A DNA stretch of 64,000 nt from PGZG01 sp046292765 (GTDB lineage Bacteria > Pseudomonadota > Gammaproteobacteria > Pseudomonadales > Alcanivoracaceae): the NCBI GenBank assembly GCA_046292765.1, contig JBKBQA010000001.1, positions 248,001-312,000 of the forward strand, in the 5' to 3' direction. Below the pieces are notes generated by a model that was not told the DNA's origin, searched no databases, and saw nothing but the letters and a program-made list of their open reading frames with translations. How positions within the stretch are numbered: the first letter of the stretch is position 1; each line of letters starts with the position of its first letter. A program made the position numbers and the translations under genes. Below, one piece after another: positions 42,922-51,234 of this stretch.

Positions 42922-44274
42922 TCAGTCCCTGGTGGCGAGATCAATGCCTTCGCGGGCTACCGTGGCGAGATGATCAATCTGCTCCGGGGTGATCACGTAT
43001 GGCGGCATCAGGTATGTGACGCTGCCGAGCGGGCGTAGCAGCGCCTGACGGGTGAGCGCATGCTGATAGACACGCAGACCACGCCGTTCGCGCCAGTCGT
43101 AGGGAACTCGTCCGGCCTTGTCGCGAACCATCTCCACTGCAGCGATCATGCCGGTCTGACGGACCTCGGCAACGTGCGGATGGTCTGCAAGTGGTGCCAG
43201 CGCCTTGCCCATATGCTCGGCGAGCAGACGGTTGCTCTCGATCACATTGTCGTCGGCAAAAATATCCAGAGTGGCATTGGCTGCTGCACAGGCGAGCGGA
43301 TTGCCGGTGTAGCTATGGGAGTGAAGAAAAGCCTTCAGGGTGTTGTAGTCGTCGTAGAACATGCGGTAGACGGTGTCAGTGGTCAGCACCGCACAGAGTG
43401 GCAAATATCCGCCAGTGAGACCTTTCGATAGCGCCATGAAATCCGGGGTAATACCGGCCTGCTCGCAGGCGAACAGGGTGCCGGTACGACCAAAGCCGAC
43501 TGCAATCTCGTCGGCGATCAGATGCACGCCATAACGATCACAGGCATCTCTGAGCAGCTTCAGGTAGACCGGATGATACATGCGCATGTTGCCAGCGCAT
43601 TGCACTAGCGGCTCGACAATCACTGCGCAGATTTCCTCGTGATGTTCGGCGAGAATTTTTCTCATGCCGTCAAACTGACGTCGTGAACATTGTTCCCAGC
43701 TCTCCCCGGGCTCGCGCTGAAAACAGTCGGGGCTGGGCGCGGTAAACACTTCCATCAACAGCGGCTTGTAAGTGCTCTTGTAAAGATCCACGTCACCCAC
43801 TGCCAGTGCTGCCAGGGTTTCACCGTGGTAGCTGTTGCCAAGAGTGACGAAGCGATGTTTGCCGGTCTTGCCGAGGTTCTGCCAGTAGTGAAAGCTCATC
43901 TTCAGCGCTACTTCGATGCCCGATGAGCCGTTGTCGGCAAAAAATACCCGCGACAGCTTTGGCGCGGTCAGGGCCACCAGTCGCTCCGCCAGTTCGATCG
44001 CCGGCTCATGGCTGAAGCCAGCGAGGATGACATGCTCGAGCTTGTCCAGTTGATCCTTCACTGCCGCGTTGATGCGCGGATTGGCGTGGCCAAACAGGTT
44101 GACCCACCAGGAGCTGACCGCATCGATATAGCGGTTGCCATCGAAGTCCTCCAGCCACACACCCTCGCCTCGGCGGATCGGGATCAGCGGCAGCCGTTCG
44201 TGGTCCTTCATCTGGGTGCAGGGATGCCAGAGGACGGAAAGATCCCGGTTCATCAGGGCCTGATTGGCAGACAT
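42922..44274 (-). CDS. bioA: Adenosylmethionine-8-amino-7-oxononanoate aminotransferase BioA
   Basis: A 450-residue class III PLP aminotransferase that makes 7,8-diaminopelargonate for biotin. Motifs: LWHPCTQMKDHERLPLIPI, the SSWWVNLFGHANP substrate segment, FADNGSSGIEVALKMSFHYW, the YHGETLAALAVGD loop, LIADEIAVGFGRTGTLF and the PLP lysine in ALSKGLTGGYLPL. The start is ATG 44274 after GGAGG. No other bio genes are near. Its upstream region contains a terminator that would end any minus-strand transcript begun earlier, so bioA needs its own promoter after it or read-through. Confidence 0.95.
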   Translation of the reverse strand: MSANQALMNRDLSVLWHPCTQMKDHERLPLIPIRRGEGVWLEDFDGNRYIDAVSSWWVNLFGHANPRINAAVKDQLDKLEHVILAGFSHEPAIELAERLVALTAPKLSRVFFADNGSSGIEVALKMSFHYWQNLGKTGKHRFVTLGNSYHGETLAALAVGDVDLYKSTYKPLLMEVFTAPSPDCFQREPGESWEQCSRRQFDGMRKILAEHHEEICAVIVEPLVQCAGNMRMYHPVYLKLLRDACDRYGVHLIADEIAVGFGRTGTLFACEQAGITPDFMALSKGLTGGYLPLCAVLTTDTVYRMFYDDYNTLKAFLHSHSYTGNPLACAAANATLDIFADDNVIESNRLLAEHMGKALAPLADHPHVAEVRQTGMIAAVEMVRDKAGRVPYDWRERRGLRVYQHALTRQALLRPLGSVTYLMPPYVITPEQIDHLATVAREGIDLATRD

Positions 44275-44328
44275 GGTGCCTCCGTCAGTGAATGCCAGAC
44301 GATGATACGGGCAGGGCAGAGGGGGCGC

Positions 44329-44367
44329 AAAAAAAGAACCGACGGGGTCGGGGGGGACGCCGTCGGT
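44329..44367 (-). terminator. Rho-independent terminator upstream of bioA
   Basis: ACCGACGG/CCGTCGGT makes an 8-bp perfect stem (44338-44345 with 44360-44367), followed on the minus strand by TTC and seven T (down to 44329). It precedes bioA by about 55 bases and no gene ends here, so it ends either a small RNA or an attenuated bioA leader. Confidence 0.85.
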
Positions 44368-44470
44368 CAAGGGTTACAGGTTCCGAAGCGGCACAGAGTC
44401 GGGGGGACAGGAGGCCGGCTGGGGGGCCGGCAAGTACCGCTTCGCATCGAAGAATGCGCCGGGGGCTGTG
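44329..44470 (-). ncRNA. Candidate small RNA with C-rich loops and intrinsic terminator
   Basis: Read on the minus strand. A small hairpin (44458-44443, stem CGCAT/ATGCG) is followed by a long hairpin (44444-44384, stem CGAAGCGG/CCGCTTCG). The latter encloses GCCGGC-CCCCCA-GCCGGC and a GTC-C-run-GAC mini-hairpin. Last comes a terminator (44367-44338, stem ACCGACGG/CCGTCGGT, inner loop of C only) ending TTCTTTTTTT. Every loop is a run of five or six C, the form used by C-rich-loop sRNAs such as sX13 or CcsR that pair with Shine-Dalgarno regions. No coding frame fits. The 5' end is an estimate. Confidence 0.6.
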
Positions 44471-44518
44471 AACAGTGAGTGACGATCATTACCATGGCGT
44501 GCATTGAGGAGTGCGTCC

Positions 44519-44950
44519 ATGACAGAGCGAAACCGTTATCCGTTTTTTGACCACCAGCGTGTTCGTTACGCTGAGGTGGACATGCAGGGCATTGTTTTCA
44601 ATGCCCATTATCTGACCTGGTTTGACTGCGCGCTGAACGAGTACCTGCGCGAGCTGAATTACGACTACCACGCCCAGGTGCGCGAGCATCAACTCGACTT
44701 CCATCTGATCAAGTCGGTGGTGGAGTACCTGGCGCCGATTCGCTTTGATCAGCTGATCGACATTGGCGTCCGCCCGGCCCGCATCGGTCGCAGCAGCCTT
44801 ACCTGGGAGCTCGCGATTTTTGCTGCGGACACTGATCACTGCCTGACCCGGGGTGAGATTGTCTGGGTGTGCTCACGGATCGGCAGCCACCAGTCGCACC
44901 CGCTGCCGCCAGAGCTGCTGGCGGCCCTGCCGGCGCCGGAATCAGTCTGA
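44519..44950 (+). CDS. Hotdog-fold acyl-CoA thioesterase (YbgC/FadM type)
   Basis: A 143-residue hotdog protein with the 4-hydroxybenzoyl-CoA-thioesterase signature VRYAEVDMQGIVFNAHYLTWFDCALNEYL, in which the Asp near residue 17-20 is catalytic. Substrate unknown. The start is ATG 44519 after GAGGAG; an in-frame TTG at 44504 is less likely. It overlaps the convergent esterase gene by nine bases. Confidence 0.88.
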   Translation: MTERNRYPFFDHQRVRYAEVDMQGIVFNAHYLTWFDCALNEYLRELNYDYHAQVREHQLDFHLIKSVVEYLAPIRFDQLIDIGVRPARIGRSSLTWELAIFAADTDHCLTRGEIVWVCSRIGSHQSHPLPPELLAALPAPESV

Positions 44951-45790
44951 CAGGGTCTGATCGAGAAAGCGGTCGGCCTGCTCCAGCGCGCCGCCAAGAG
45001 TGAGAAAGGCCAGTACATGGCCACGGCCACGCTGCCGGTAAAGCTCCACTGGCACATCCAGTGCCGTCAGCGCTGCCATGAACTCCTCGGCGTGATCAAT
45101 CGTCACCAGCCGATCACGCCCGCCGTGGAACAGGAAGAACGGTGGCGCTGCGGCGTGGACATGGGTGACCGGTGATGCCGCCGCGAAAATCTCGGGAACT
45201 TCATCGATGCGGCCGCCAAGAAACTGTGGCACCAGCTTGCCGCCGGGATATTTGCGAAGGTCCATCGGCGAGCCACCGGCGATCACCGCGGCGGGCCGGG
45301 TGGTATCGCCCCCGTAAGGCCGATCCAGTTCATCACTGGTGCCAGCAGTCAGGGCCAGCAGGCTGACCAGATGGGCGCCGGCTGAGTAGCCGAACGCGGC
45401 AACGCGATCTCTATCGATACCCAGTTCAGTCGCATGCTGGTGCAACCAGTGCATTGCCTGCTGCAGATCGTGCAATTGGGCCGGGAAGCGGTGCTCAGGG
45501 GCAAAGCGGTAACTGATGTTCATCACCACGAAGCCGCGCTCCGCGTAGTAGCGGGACAGCCGGTTCATGTCTTTGCGGCTGCGCCGCTCCCAGCCGCCAC
45601 CATGCACCATCAACATCGCGGGTGCCGCCGTGCCGGTGCCGGCAAAGGGTCGCCAGACGTCTGCCAGCAGCGGCACGGGCCAGTCCGCCGGGGTGTAGGT
45701 GACGGTCTCGAAGTTGATCTGTTCGTTTCCGCGCTGGCTGGCGCAGGCGCTGATCAGCGCGGCGGCGAGCAGAAGGAGCAGGTGTTTCAT
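44942..45790 (-). CDS. Lipoprotein esterase/lipase of the alpha/beta-hydrolase (HSL-like) family
   Basis: A 282-residue protein. The N-terminus MKHLLLLLAAALISACASQ is a lipoprotein signal with Cys at residue 16. The hydrolase core has the oxyanion HGGGW motif (MLMVHGGGWERRS), the nucleophile elbow AFGYSAGAHLVSLLAL, and a late LFHGGRDRLVTIDHAEEF with Asp and a following GRGHV His, a full triad. It is probably an envelope-bound esterase. It overlaps the SRPBCC-SDR gene by four bases; the long upstream frame to 45934 is rejected because the lipoprotein signal fixes the start. Confidence 0.88.
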   Translation of the reverse strand: MKHLLLLLAAALISACASQRGNEQINFETVTYTPADWPVPLLADVWRPFAGTGTAAPAMLMVHGGGWERRSRKDMNRLSRYYAERGFVVMNISYRFAPEHRFPAQLHDLQQAMHWLHQHATELGIDRDRVAAFGYSAGAHLVSLLALTAGTSDELDRPYGGDTTRPAAVIAGGSPMDLRKYPGGKLVPQFLGGRIDEVPEIFAAASPVTHVHAAAPPFFLFHGGRDRLVTIDHAEEFMAALTALDVPVELYRQRGRGHVLAFLTLGGALEQADRFLDQTLSD

Positions 45791-47172
45791 GACTGTGCCT
45801 CCAGCCAATCCAGTAGTGGCTGACGCTGCTGCGGGGTGACAGCGGTGCCTGGTAGCACCGCCGTTGGTCGCGGTCGCCGGTCGAACCAGAATTTGCCACT
45901 GTGGGCTAATGGCGCGCCGCTGCTGGCCAGCCATACCATGGTATCGGCGCCCATGCGGGCATCACGCAACCACCGCTGCAGGCGCTGGTTGAAGGCCGGC
46001 AGGGACTTAGCCACGCCGGGGGTTGCCGCCCAGCCGGGGTGCATGCTGCTGAAATGCATCTGCGGATGCGAAGCCGCCCAGTGTTCGGTGACGGCAACCA
46101 GTGCGCGTTTGGCGCGGGCATAGGCTTTGGCGCCATCGTAGGGTTCGTTGCGGAATTGCATGTCTTCCGGGTGCAGTGGCTGCAAGTACATGCCGCCACT
46201 GGCCACATTGATGACGCGGGCATGGTTGGCCAGCAGCACCGGCATCAGCTCCTGTGTCAGCAACCAGGGGCAGAGCAGGTTGATGGCCAGTGCCCGTTCA
46301 TGGCCCTCTGCGGTTTCCCCGTACTCGTTGAACAGGGCGCCTGCATTATTGATCAGCACATCGATGCGAGGACATTGTCGCGCCAGTTCCTGCGCAACGC
46401 GGCGCACCTCGGACGACAATGACAACTCCGCCTCCAGCGTCATAACCCGCTCGCTGTCCAGGCCGCTGAACTCCCGCACCGTGCGGGCGGCCCGTGCCAG
46501 CTTGAGACTGTCGCGACCCACCAGCACCATATCGGCGCCGAGTCGCGACAGCTCACAGGCGGCGCCCAGACCCAGCCCGGCGGTGGCGCCGGTAATCACG
46601 ACCCGCTTGCCTTCCATGTCATCGGAGAGCCCCTTGTTGGCCATGGCCAGATAACCGCGCTCGGTAAACTGGGCGGCGGCGGGAAACAGGGTGGCATAGC
46701 GAAGCCGCTCGCCGAATGACGGCGGGGCGATATCGGTGTCGGGTGTCAGGGCCCGCTGGAGTCCCGCCAGGGCGCGCTTCCCCATCCTGACCATAAACGG
46801 GTGCAGTGCCCGCTCGACATGACCCATGGCGCCGTCGAATTGCAGCTCGGCCTGATAGCAGATTTCGGTACGGTCGCGGCCAAGGGCGCGCAGACGGATA
46901 ACATCGTTGACGATGAAACCGTCGCCCTCGCCATGCAGTTCGATCCGGTAAGGCGATTCCACCCGCACCAGACGATAACGCATGGGCACCCTTCGGCCGG
47001 CGCTGTTCAATACCAGATCAAATTCGGTGCCGACCGCCGGAGTCCCCGGGGTGCGCTTGACCGCCCGGTAAACGCCGGGGTCCCACTGTTCCGAAGTCGA
47101 AATGTCGGCGAGGTAGCGGAAGCAGTCGCCGATCGGACGGGGGGCCTGAATGGTTTCCTGAAGGGTGATCAT
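45787..47172 (-). CDS. SRPBCC-SDR fusion oxidoreductase
   Basis: A 461-residue two-domain protein. Residues 1-145 are an SRPBCC (START/polyketide-cyclase-like) ligand-binding domain: ITLQETIQAPRPIGDCFRYLADISTSEQWDPGV. Residues about 185-450 are a short-chain dehydrogenase with TGATAGLGLGAACELSRLGA for NAD(P), LINNAGALFNEYG, VINVASGGMY (Ser) and YARAKRAL (Tyr and Lys). The reductase half resembles DHRS12-like proteins. The SRPBCC half may bind a hydrophobic substrate and hand it to the reductase. It is coupled to the lipoprotein esterase. Confidence 0.85.
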   Translation of the reverse strand: MITLQETIQAPRPIGDCFRYLADISTSEQWDPGVYRAVKRTPGTPAVGTEFDLVLNSAGRRVPMRYRLVRVESPYRIELHGEGDGFIVNDVIRLRALGRDRTEICYQAELQFDGAMGHVERALHPFMVRMGKRALAGLQRALTPDTDIAPPSFGERLRYATLFPAAAQFTERGYLAMANKGLSDDMEGKRVVITGATAGLGLGAACELSRLGADMVLVGRDSLKLARAARTVREFSGLDSERVMTLEAELSLSSEVRRVAQELARQCPRIDVLINNAGALFNEYGETAEGHERALAINLLCPWLLTQELMPVLLANHARVINVASGGMYLQPLHPEDMQFRNEPYDGAKAYARAKRALVAVTEHWAASHPQMHFSSMHPGWAATPGVAKSLPAFNQRLQRWLRDARMGADTMVWLASSGAPLAHSGKFWFDRRPRPTAVLPGTAVTPQQRQPLLDWLEAQS

Positions 47173-47233
47173 GGGCTTTTCCGGTGATTGTCCGGCAAGC
47201 GTGAAGGAAAGGGGGTGAAGGCAGCATCAGCAG

Positions 47234-47267
47234 GCTGTAACGGCGGCGCATATACCGCCGTCACAGC
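47234..47267. terminator. Hairpin downstream of lysA
   Basis: GCTGT-A-ACGGCGG (47234-47246) pairs with CCGCCGT-C-ACAGC (47255-47267) except for one A/C mismatch, with an 8-base loop. It lies directly after the lysA stop. There is no T-run on the minus strand, so it is a transcript-end hairpin rather than a certain intrinsic terminator. Confidence 0.5.
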
Positions 47268-47275
47268 GCGGCTGA

Positions 47276-48517
47276 TCAGGGCAACAGGCTTTCCAGTCGC
47301 AGCTGCTCGTCGTAGGTTTCCCGCTGGCGCACCACATAGGCCTGATCGCCATCCACCATGATTTCGGCGGCACGGTTGCGGGTGTTGTAGTTGCTGGCCA
47401 TGGAGAAGCCGTAGGCACCGGCGGAGCGGATCGCCAACAGATCTCCACTTTCCAGGGCCAGAGTGCGTTGCTTGCCAAGGAAGTCACCGGTTTCGCACAC
47501 CGGACCGACTATGTCCCATTCGCGACAATCCGCATCATGGGGCTGCACCGGAATAATCTCCATCCATGCCGAGTACAGGCTCGGGCGGATCAGATCGTTC
47601 ATGGCGCCGTCGACCACGGCAAAATTCTTGTGGCTGGTGGGCTTGAGATACAGCACCCGGGTCACAAACACGCCGGCATTGGCGGCAATGGCGCGGCCTG
47701 GCTCGATATGCACGGGCATGTCTGCCGGAATGTGTTTGAGCAGCGCGCCGATGTATTCCGCCGGTTCCGGTGGTGTTTCATCGCGGTAGCGCACACCCAG
47801 ACCGCCCCCCAGATCCAGATGACGGATGGTGATGCCTTTCGCCTGCAAACGCTCGACAAGGTCGAGTACCCGCTTGAGCGCATCTTCAAACGGGGTCAGT
47901 TTGGTCAGCTGACTGCCGATATGGCAGTCGACACCGATCACCTCAATATGGGGCAGGTCGGCAGCATGCTGGTACAGCCCGGGCGCATCATTGATATCGA
48001 CGCCGAACTTGTTTTCCTTGAGGCCGGTGGAAATGTACGGGTGAGTCTGGGCGTCCACATCCGGATTGACGCGAATGGCGATGCGGGCGACCTTGCCCTG
48101 TTCGCCGGCCACCAGATTAAGCAGCTCAAGCTCCGCTGCTGACTCGACGTTAAAGCAGTGAATATCCGCTTTCAGCGCCAGTTCCATTTCGTCTGCGGTT
48201 TTGCCGACACCGGAAAATACGATCTTGTTCGGGTCGCCACCGGCGCGCAGTACGCGGGTCAGCTCGCCGCTGGAGACGATGTCGAAGCCGGCACCAAGGC
48301 GAGCGAGGACATTTAGCACCGCGATGTTGGAGTTCGCCTTGACCGCATAACAGACCTGATGGGGATGATCGCCGAATGCCTGATCGAAGGCACGGAAGTG
48401 ACGCTCCAGCGTGGCGCGGGAATAGACGTAGAGCGGTGTGCCGAAGCGTTCGGCCAGTTCGGCCACCGTCACCTCTTCGGCAAACAGTTGGCCATCACGA
48501 TATTGGAAATGATCCAT
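47276..48517 (-). CDS. lysA: Diaminopimelate decarboxylase
   Basis: A 413-residue PLP enzyme making lysine from meso-diaminopimelate. The PLP lysine is in VCYAVKANSNIAVL near residue 60, with RINPDVDAQTHPYISTGLKENKFG, LDLGGGLGVRY, EPGRAIAANAGV, and the substrate Cys/Tyr segments GPVCETGDFLGK and SAGAYGFSMASNYN. The start is ATG 48517, two bases after the small lipoprotein LptM. dapF, usually next, is absent. Confidence 0.96.
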   Translation of the reverse strand: MDHFQYRDGQLFAEEVTVAELAERFGTPLYVYSRATLERHFRAFDQAFGDHPHQVCYAVKANSNIAVLNVLARLGAGFDIVSSGELTRVLRAGGDPNKIVFSGVGKTADEMELALKADIHCFNVESAAELELLNLVAGEQGKVARIAIRVNPDVDAQTHPYISTGLKENKFGVDINDAPGLYQHAADLPHIEVIGVDCHIGSQLTKLTPFEDALKRVLDLVERLQAKGITIRHLDLGGGLGVRYRDETPPEPAEYIGALLKHIPADMPVHIEPGRAIAANAGVFVTRVLYLKPTSHKNFAVVDGAMNDLIRPSLYSAWMEIIPVQPHDADCREWDIVGPVCETGDFLGKQRTLALESGDLLAIRSAGAYGFSMASNYNTRNRAAEIMVDGDQAYVVRQRETYDEQLRLESLLP

Positions 48518-48519
48518 GG

Positions 48520-48675
48520 TCAGGGTCCGTCCGATTCAGAGGGAGTGTCATCCGTTGCTGCCGGTGCATTCGCAGGCGCATCGGCGGAGGTCGACGGCGG
48601 CGGAAAATACAACGAGCCCTTCTGGCCACAGCCGGCCAGCATCAGGGTAACGATCAGGATAACCAGCGTACGCAA
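48520..48675 (-). CDS. lptM: LptM (YifL) small lipoprotein
   Basis: A 51-residue lipoprotein beginning at TTG 48675, with AGGAG six bases upstream; no ATG fits. The lipobox is LMLAGCGQKGSLYFPPP, the invariant LptM core that helps LptD mature at the outer membrane. A short acidic Ala/Pro tail follows. The lptM-lysA pair is conserved in gammaproteobacteria. Confidence 0.9.
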   Translation of the reverse strand: MRTLVILIVTLMLAGCGQKGSLYFPPPSTSADAPANAPAATDDTPSESDGP

Positions 48676-48718
48676 GGCGATCTCCTCGGCAGGGCGGCCA
48701 GTATAGCGATTTGGTTGC

Positions 48719-49210
48719 TCAGCGTCCCCGCCCGGTGAGAATCGACTTGGTGACATTGCCGGTGCCAATCAGCCGCTCGCTGCCATCGGCTTCCTTCACC
48801 AGAGCATCACAGCGCATTGCCGCCAGCGTGCGGCCGAGCCGGTCGACCCAGCTGCGAATGATCACGGTGTCACCTTGCAGTGCCGCCCGCAGGACACTGG
48901 TGTGGACCTCCACCGACACTGGGTGCTGGTCGGACTCCAGCAGCGGCACCACTGCAAAAAAGCAGGCCACATCCATCATTGCGTAGAGGATGCCCCCGTG
49001 CAGGGCGCCCTGCGGATTGGCGGTAAAGGCATTGACGGCAAAGCGGATCTCAGCGCGGCCATCGGCGCTGTGGTCGAGCGCCAGCTCGCAGGCGCGGTGA
49101 AACGGGTGGCCAAGGACCCCGTCGCGGACCAGTTCAAGACGACTCATGCACAACTCCAGCTGGGAAAGCGCCGCACTCTGCCAATCGCGCTGCGGGCTGT
49201 CCATGACCAC
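48719..49210 (-). CDS. PaaI-family hotdog thioesterase
   Basis: A 163-residue hotdog-fold protein. The central NPQGALHGGILYAMMDVACFFAVVP is the HGG/Asp signature of PaaI-like acyl-CoA thioesterases, followed by the typical VEVHTSVLRAALQGDTVIIRSWVDRLGRTLAAMRCD strands. Substrate unknown. The start is ATG 49210, or two codons later at 49204. It stands alone, 43 bases upstream of lptM on the same strand. Confidence 0.87.
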   Translation of the reverse strand: MVMDSPQRDWQSAALSQLELCMSRLELVRDGVLGHPFHRACELALDHSADGRAEIRFAVNAFTANPQGALHGGILYAMMDVACFFAVVPLLESDQHPVSVEVHTSVLRAALQGDTVIIRSWVDRLGRTLAAMRCDALVKEADGSERLIGTGNVTKSILTGRGR

Positions 49211-49565
49211 TTTTCACGGCGATTTGTCCTCTGCCCCCCCCTCACAATGGCGCTATGGAGGCGGATGAATTGCCTATCACGCTCACTGTCGATGGCTGAT
49301 GTACTGGCGGTTTGCCCGTTACCGTCACCATCTCGCCCGGATCCAGAGTGAACAGGCCTGCAATCCCGACTGCCGGCAGCAAGCGCACGACAAAGTGGAC
49401 CTCGACGGTACAAAGGGGGGCTTTACCCCGGCCGGCATAGGAGTAAAGTGTGAGTCAGGTCACGAAAAAGCCCGGCCAGGACAGCCGGCGGCGCGATCCG
49501 AACAACACAACAACATAGTGCCCGGGACGCAAGGCAGAAGTGGACCCGGACACCGGGAGACTGTT
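49211..49565. other. Gene-free 355-bp divergent region
   Basis: This lies between a minus-strand thioesterase and a plus-strand secreted-protein gene. It contains a run of eight C near 49235, G-runs near 49412, and a GGGG/CCCC mini-hairpin, but no promoter, small gene or terminator that I could defend. A frame open from 49299 into the next gene has atypical composition and no ribosome site. Confidence 0.5.
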
Positions 49566-50249
49566 ATGCGAATGTTCCTTGCCATGCTGGTGCTGTGGCC
49601 GGTCTGGGCGTTGGCGGATACCGACGACTTTATTCTCGGCCTCTATCGTCTTGAGCGCTGCGGCTTCATGTCCTCGTCTGAAACGGCCAGCGCTGCACGG
49701 ATAGATATCTGCCGTGACATGCTGGAAGAAGTAGACGGCATTTTCCGGGCGCTGGCGGAGGAGGAACAGCCGGAGCTGATAGACCGGCTGACCGATGGCT
49801 GGGATGCTCTGCGCGATTTGTACGATCAGACCCTTGATGATGCCAGTCGCTTCCGCGACCACTACACTGTCGATGAGGTCCGCCTGAACCGCACCGCGCT
49901 TACCGACATTCTCCGCGATCGTCTTCCAATCCCGCCGAACCCGATGGCACTCGCCGTGCTGATGGAGCGCGCGTCAACGGAGTACATCTGGCGTGCGGAA
50001 GCAGCCATGGCCGGTGGCCTGAGTGCCACCGAAATCCTCGACATCGAATCGATGGTGATGGAGATGGACAAGCAGTTTGTCGAACTGCGCAAGCGCTACC
50101 CGCAGGACATCAGCCTGCGCCACGCCTACTCACGCTACCAGTTCATCCGCGGCTCGATGCTCAACTACAACACCGACACGGTGCCCTATCTGGTGGATCG
50201 CTATGCCACCAGCATCACGGCGGCACTGAGCAAGGTGGTCAGGAAGTAA
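49566..50249 (+). CDS. Secreted protein of unknown function
   Basis: A 227-residue protein that I do not recognise. The N-terminus MRMFLAMLVLWPVWALA is a clear Sec signal cut before DTDD. The mature chain is largely helical and acidic with two Cys (LERCGF, DICRDML) that could form a disulfide. An Arg/Tyr-rich end (RHAYSRYQFIRGSMLNYN) carries the most distinctive residues. The start is ATG 49566 with GGGAG six bases upstream. It overlaps the convergent PLP-enzyme gene by eleven bases. Confidence 0.75.
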   Translation: MRMFLAMLVLWPVWALADTDDFILGLYRLERCGFMSSSETASAARIDICRDMLEEVDGIFRALAEEEQPELIDRLTDGWDALRDLYDQTLDDASRFRDHYTVDEVRLNRTALTDILRDRLPIPPNPMALAVLMERASTEYIWRAEAAMAGGLSATEILDIESMVMEMDKQFVELRKRYPQDISLRHAYSRYQFIRGSMLNYNTDTVPYLVDRYATSITAALSKVVRK

Positions 50250-51234
50250 TCCTGCGCTGACCGCGAGCAAAGGTTTGCCAGAACAGCACCGTCGACGGGT
50301 GCTGTTCTGCCAGCTTCAGCGCCGCAGCAAACGCCTTGCCGCTGTAGGTATGTTCCAGTAGGAGGCCATTTCCCGCGCCCTCTATCAGCGCTTGCCGAGA
50401 GGCATCGGTGCCGACCCCATAGCCTTCACCATAGAACTCATCATGCCATTGCCAGTGGGTCGGGCACTGCCTGGCCAGTGACGGGTCCGCCGCGTGTAGC
50501 GAATGCCACACCTGCTTCACCATCGTCTCCACCACCTGCGGGTGACAGGCGACAAAGGGCCCCACCCTGGCCGGAGCAACCTGCACCGCATGCACCCGGG
50601 TTTCCGGCATGACCAGCGCCGCGCCGGCAATGATTCCTGCCACCGTGGCACCGCTGCCGGCGGCGACAACAATATGCGCCGGCGCTGATTGCTGGAGCTC
50701 GCGCAACTGCCGGGCAAGCTCGAGCATGGCGTTGACATAAGCAAAGGTAGCCACCGGCGCCGAACAGCCGGCGTAAAGAAAATAACAGCGGGGATCGAGT
50801 CGGCGCGGATGCAAATACCAGCTAAGAGCTGCTGTGAATAAACTCTGACGAGCCACCAGCCGGGCGCCGGCTTCGTGCATCAGTGCTTGATTCAGCTGCA
50901 CGATGTCGCTGTCCGGCTGCGGAAAGGTGATCACGTCGCAATGCAATCCTTCCCGCTGACACAGTAACGCCGTGGCGACCCCGGCGTTGGTGCCAGTGGC
51001 GCCAAGGGTAATCACCCGCGTTGCCCGACGGCGGCGGATATCGGCAAGAACAAATTCCAGCTTGCGTGGTTTGTTGCCACCCTGATCGTCGCGGCTGAGA
51101 TCATCACGCTTGATCAAAAGATTGCTGCAGCCGGCGTACGTCTGCAGAGGTGTCGGCGTGTTACACAAGGACACCGGTGCCAGCGGCGCCAGTATTGGAA
51201 ACCGTGTCAGCAGGGGAAACGGATCAGCGGCCAT
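50239..51234 (-). CDS. PLP-dependent deaminase of the ACC deaminase / D-cysteine desulfhydrase family
   Basis: A 331-residue fold-type II PLP enzyme. The PLP lysine motif is DDQGGNKPRKLEFVLAD near residue 50, with VITLGATGTNAGVATALL and the phosphate-binding VAAGSGATVAGIIAGA. This family includes ACC deaminase and D-cysteine desulfhydrase; the substrate here is undetermined. The start is ATG 51234, overlapping the upstream gene by eleven bases. An in-frame extension to 51381 is rejected. Confidence 0.85.
   Translation of the reverse strand: MAADPFPLLTRFPILAPLAPVSLCNTPTPLQTYAGCSNLLIKRDDLSRDDQGGNKPRKLEFVLADIRRRRATRVITLGATGTNAGVATALLCQREGLHCDVITFPQPDSDIVQLNQALMHEAGARLVARQSLFTAALSWYLHPRRLDPRCYFLYAGCSAPVATFAYVNAMLELARQLRELQQSAPAHIVVAAGSGATVAGIIAGAALVMPETRVHAVQVAPARVGPFVACHPQVVETMVKQVWHSLHAADPSLARQCPTHWQWHDEFYGEGYGVGTDASRQALIEGAGNGLLLEHTYSGKAFAAALKLAEQHPSTVLFWQTFARGQRRITS

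Noticed and set aside
44380..44460. Plus-strand reading of the G-rich hairpins as a CsrA/RsmA-binding sRNA with GGA loops
   Set aside because: The only T-run (seen as A7 on the plus strand) terminates minus-strand transcripts, so the minus strand is the likely product.
49299..49565. N-terminal extension of the secreted orphan protein
   Set aside because: The added 89 residues look like translated non-coding DNA, and a clear signal peptide begins at ATG 49566.
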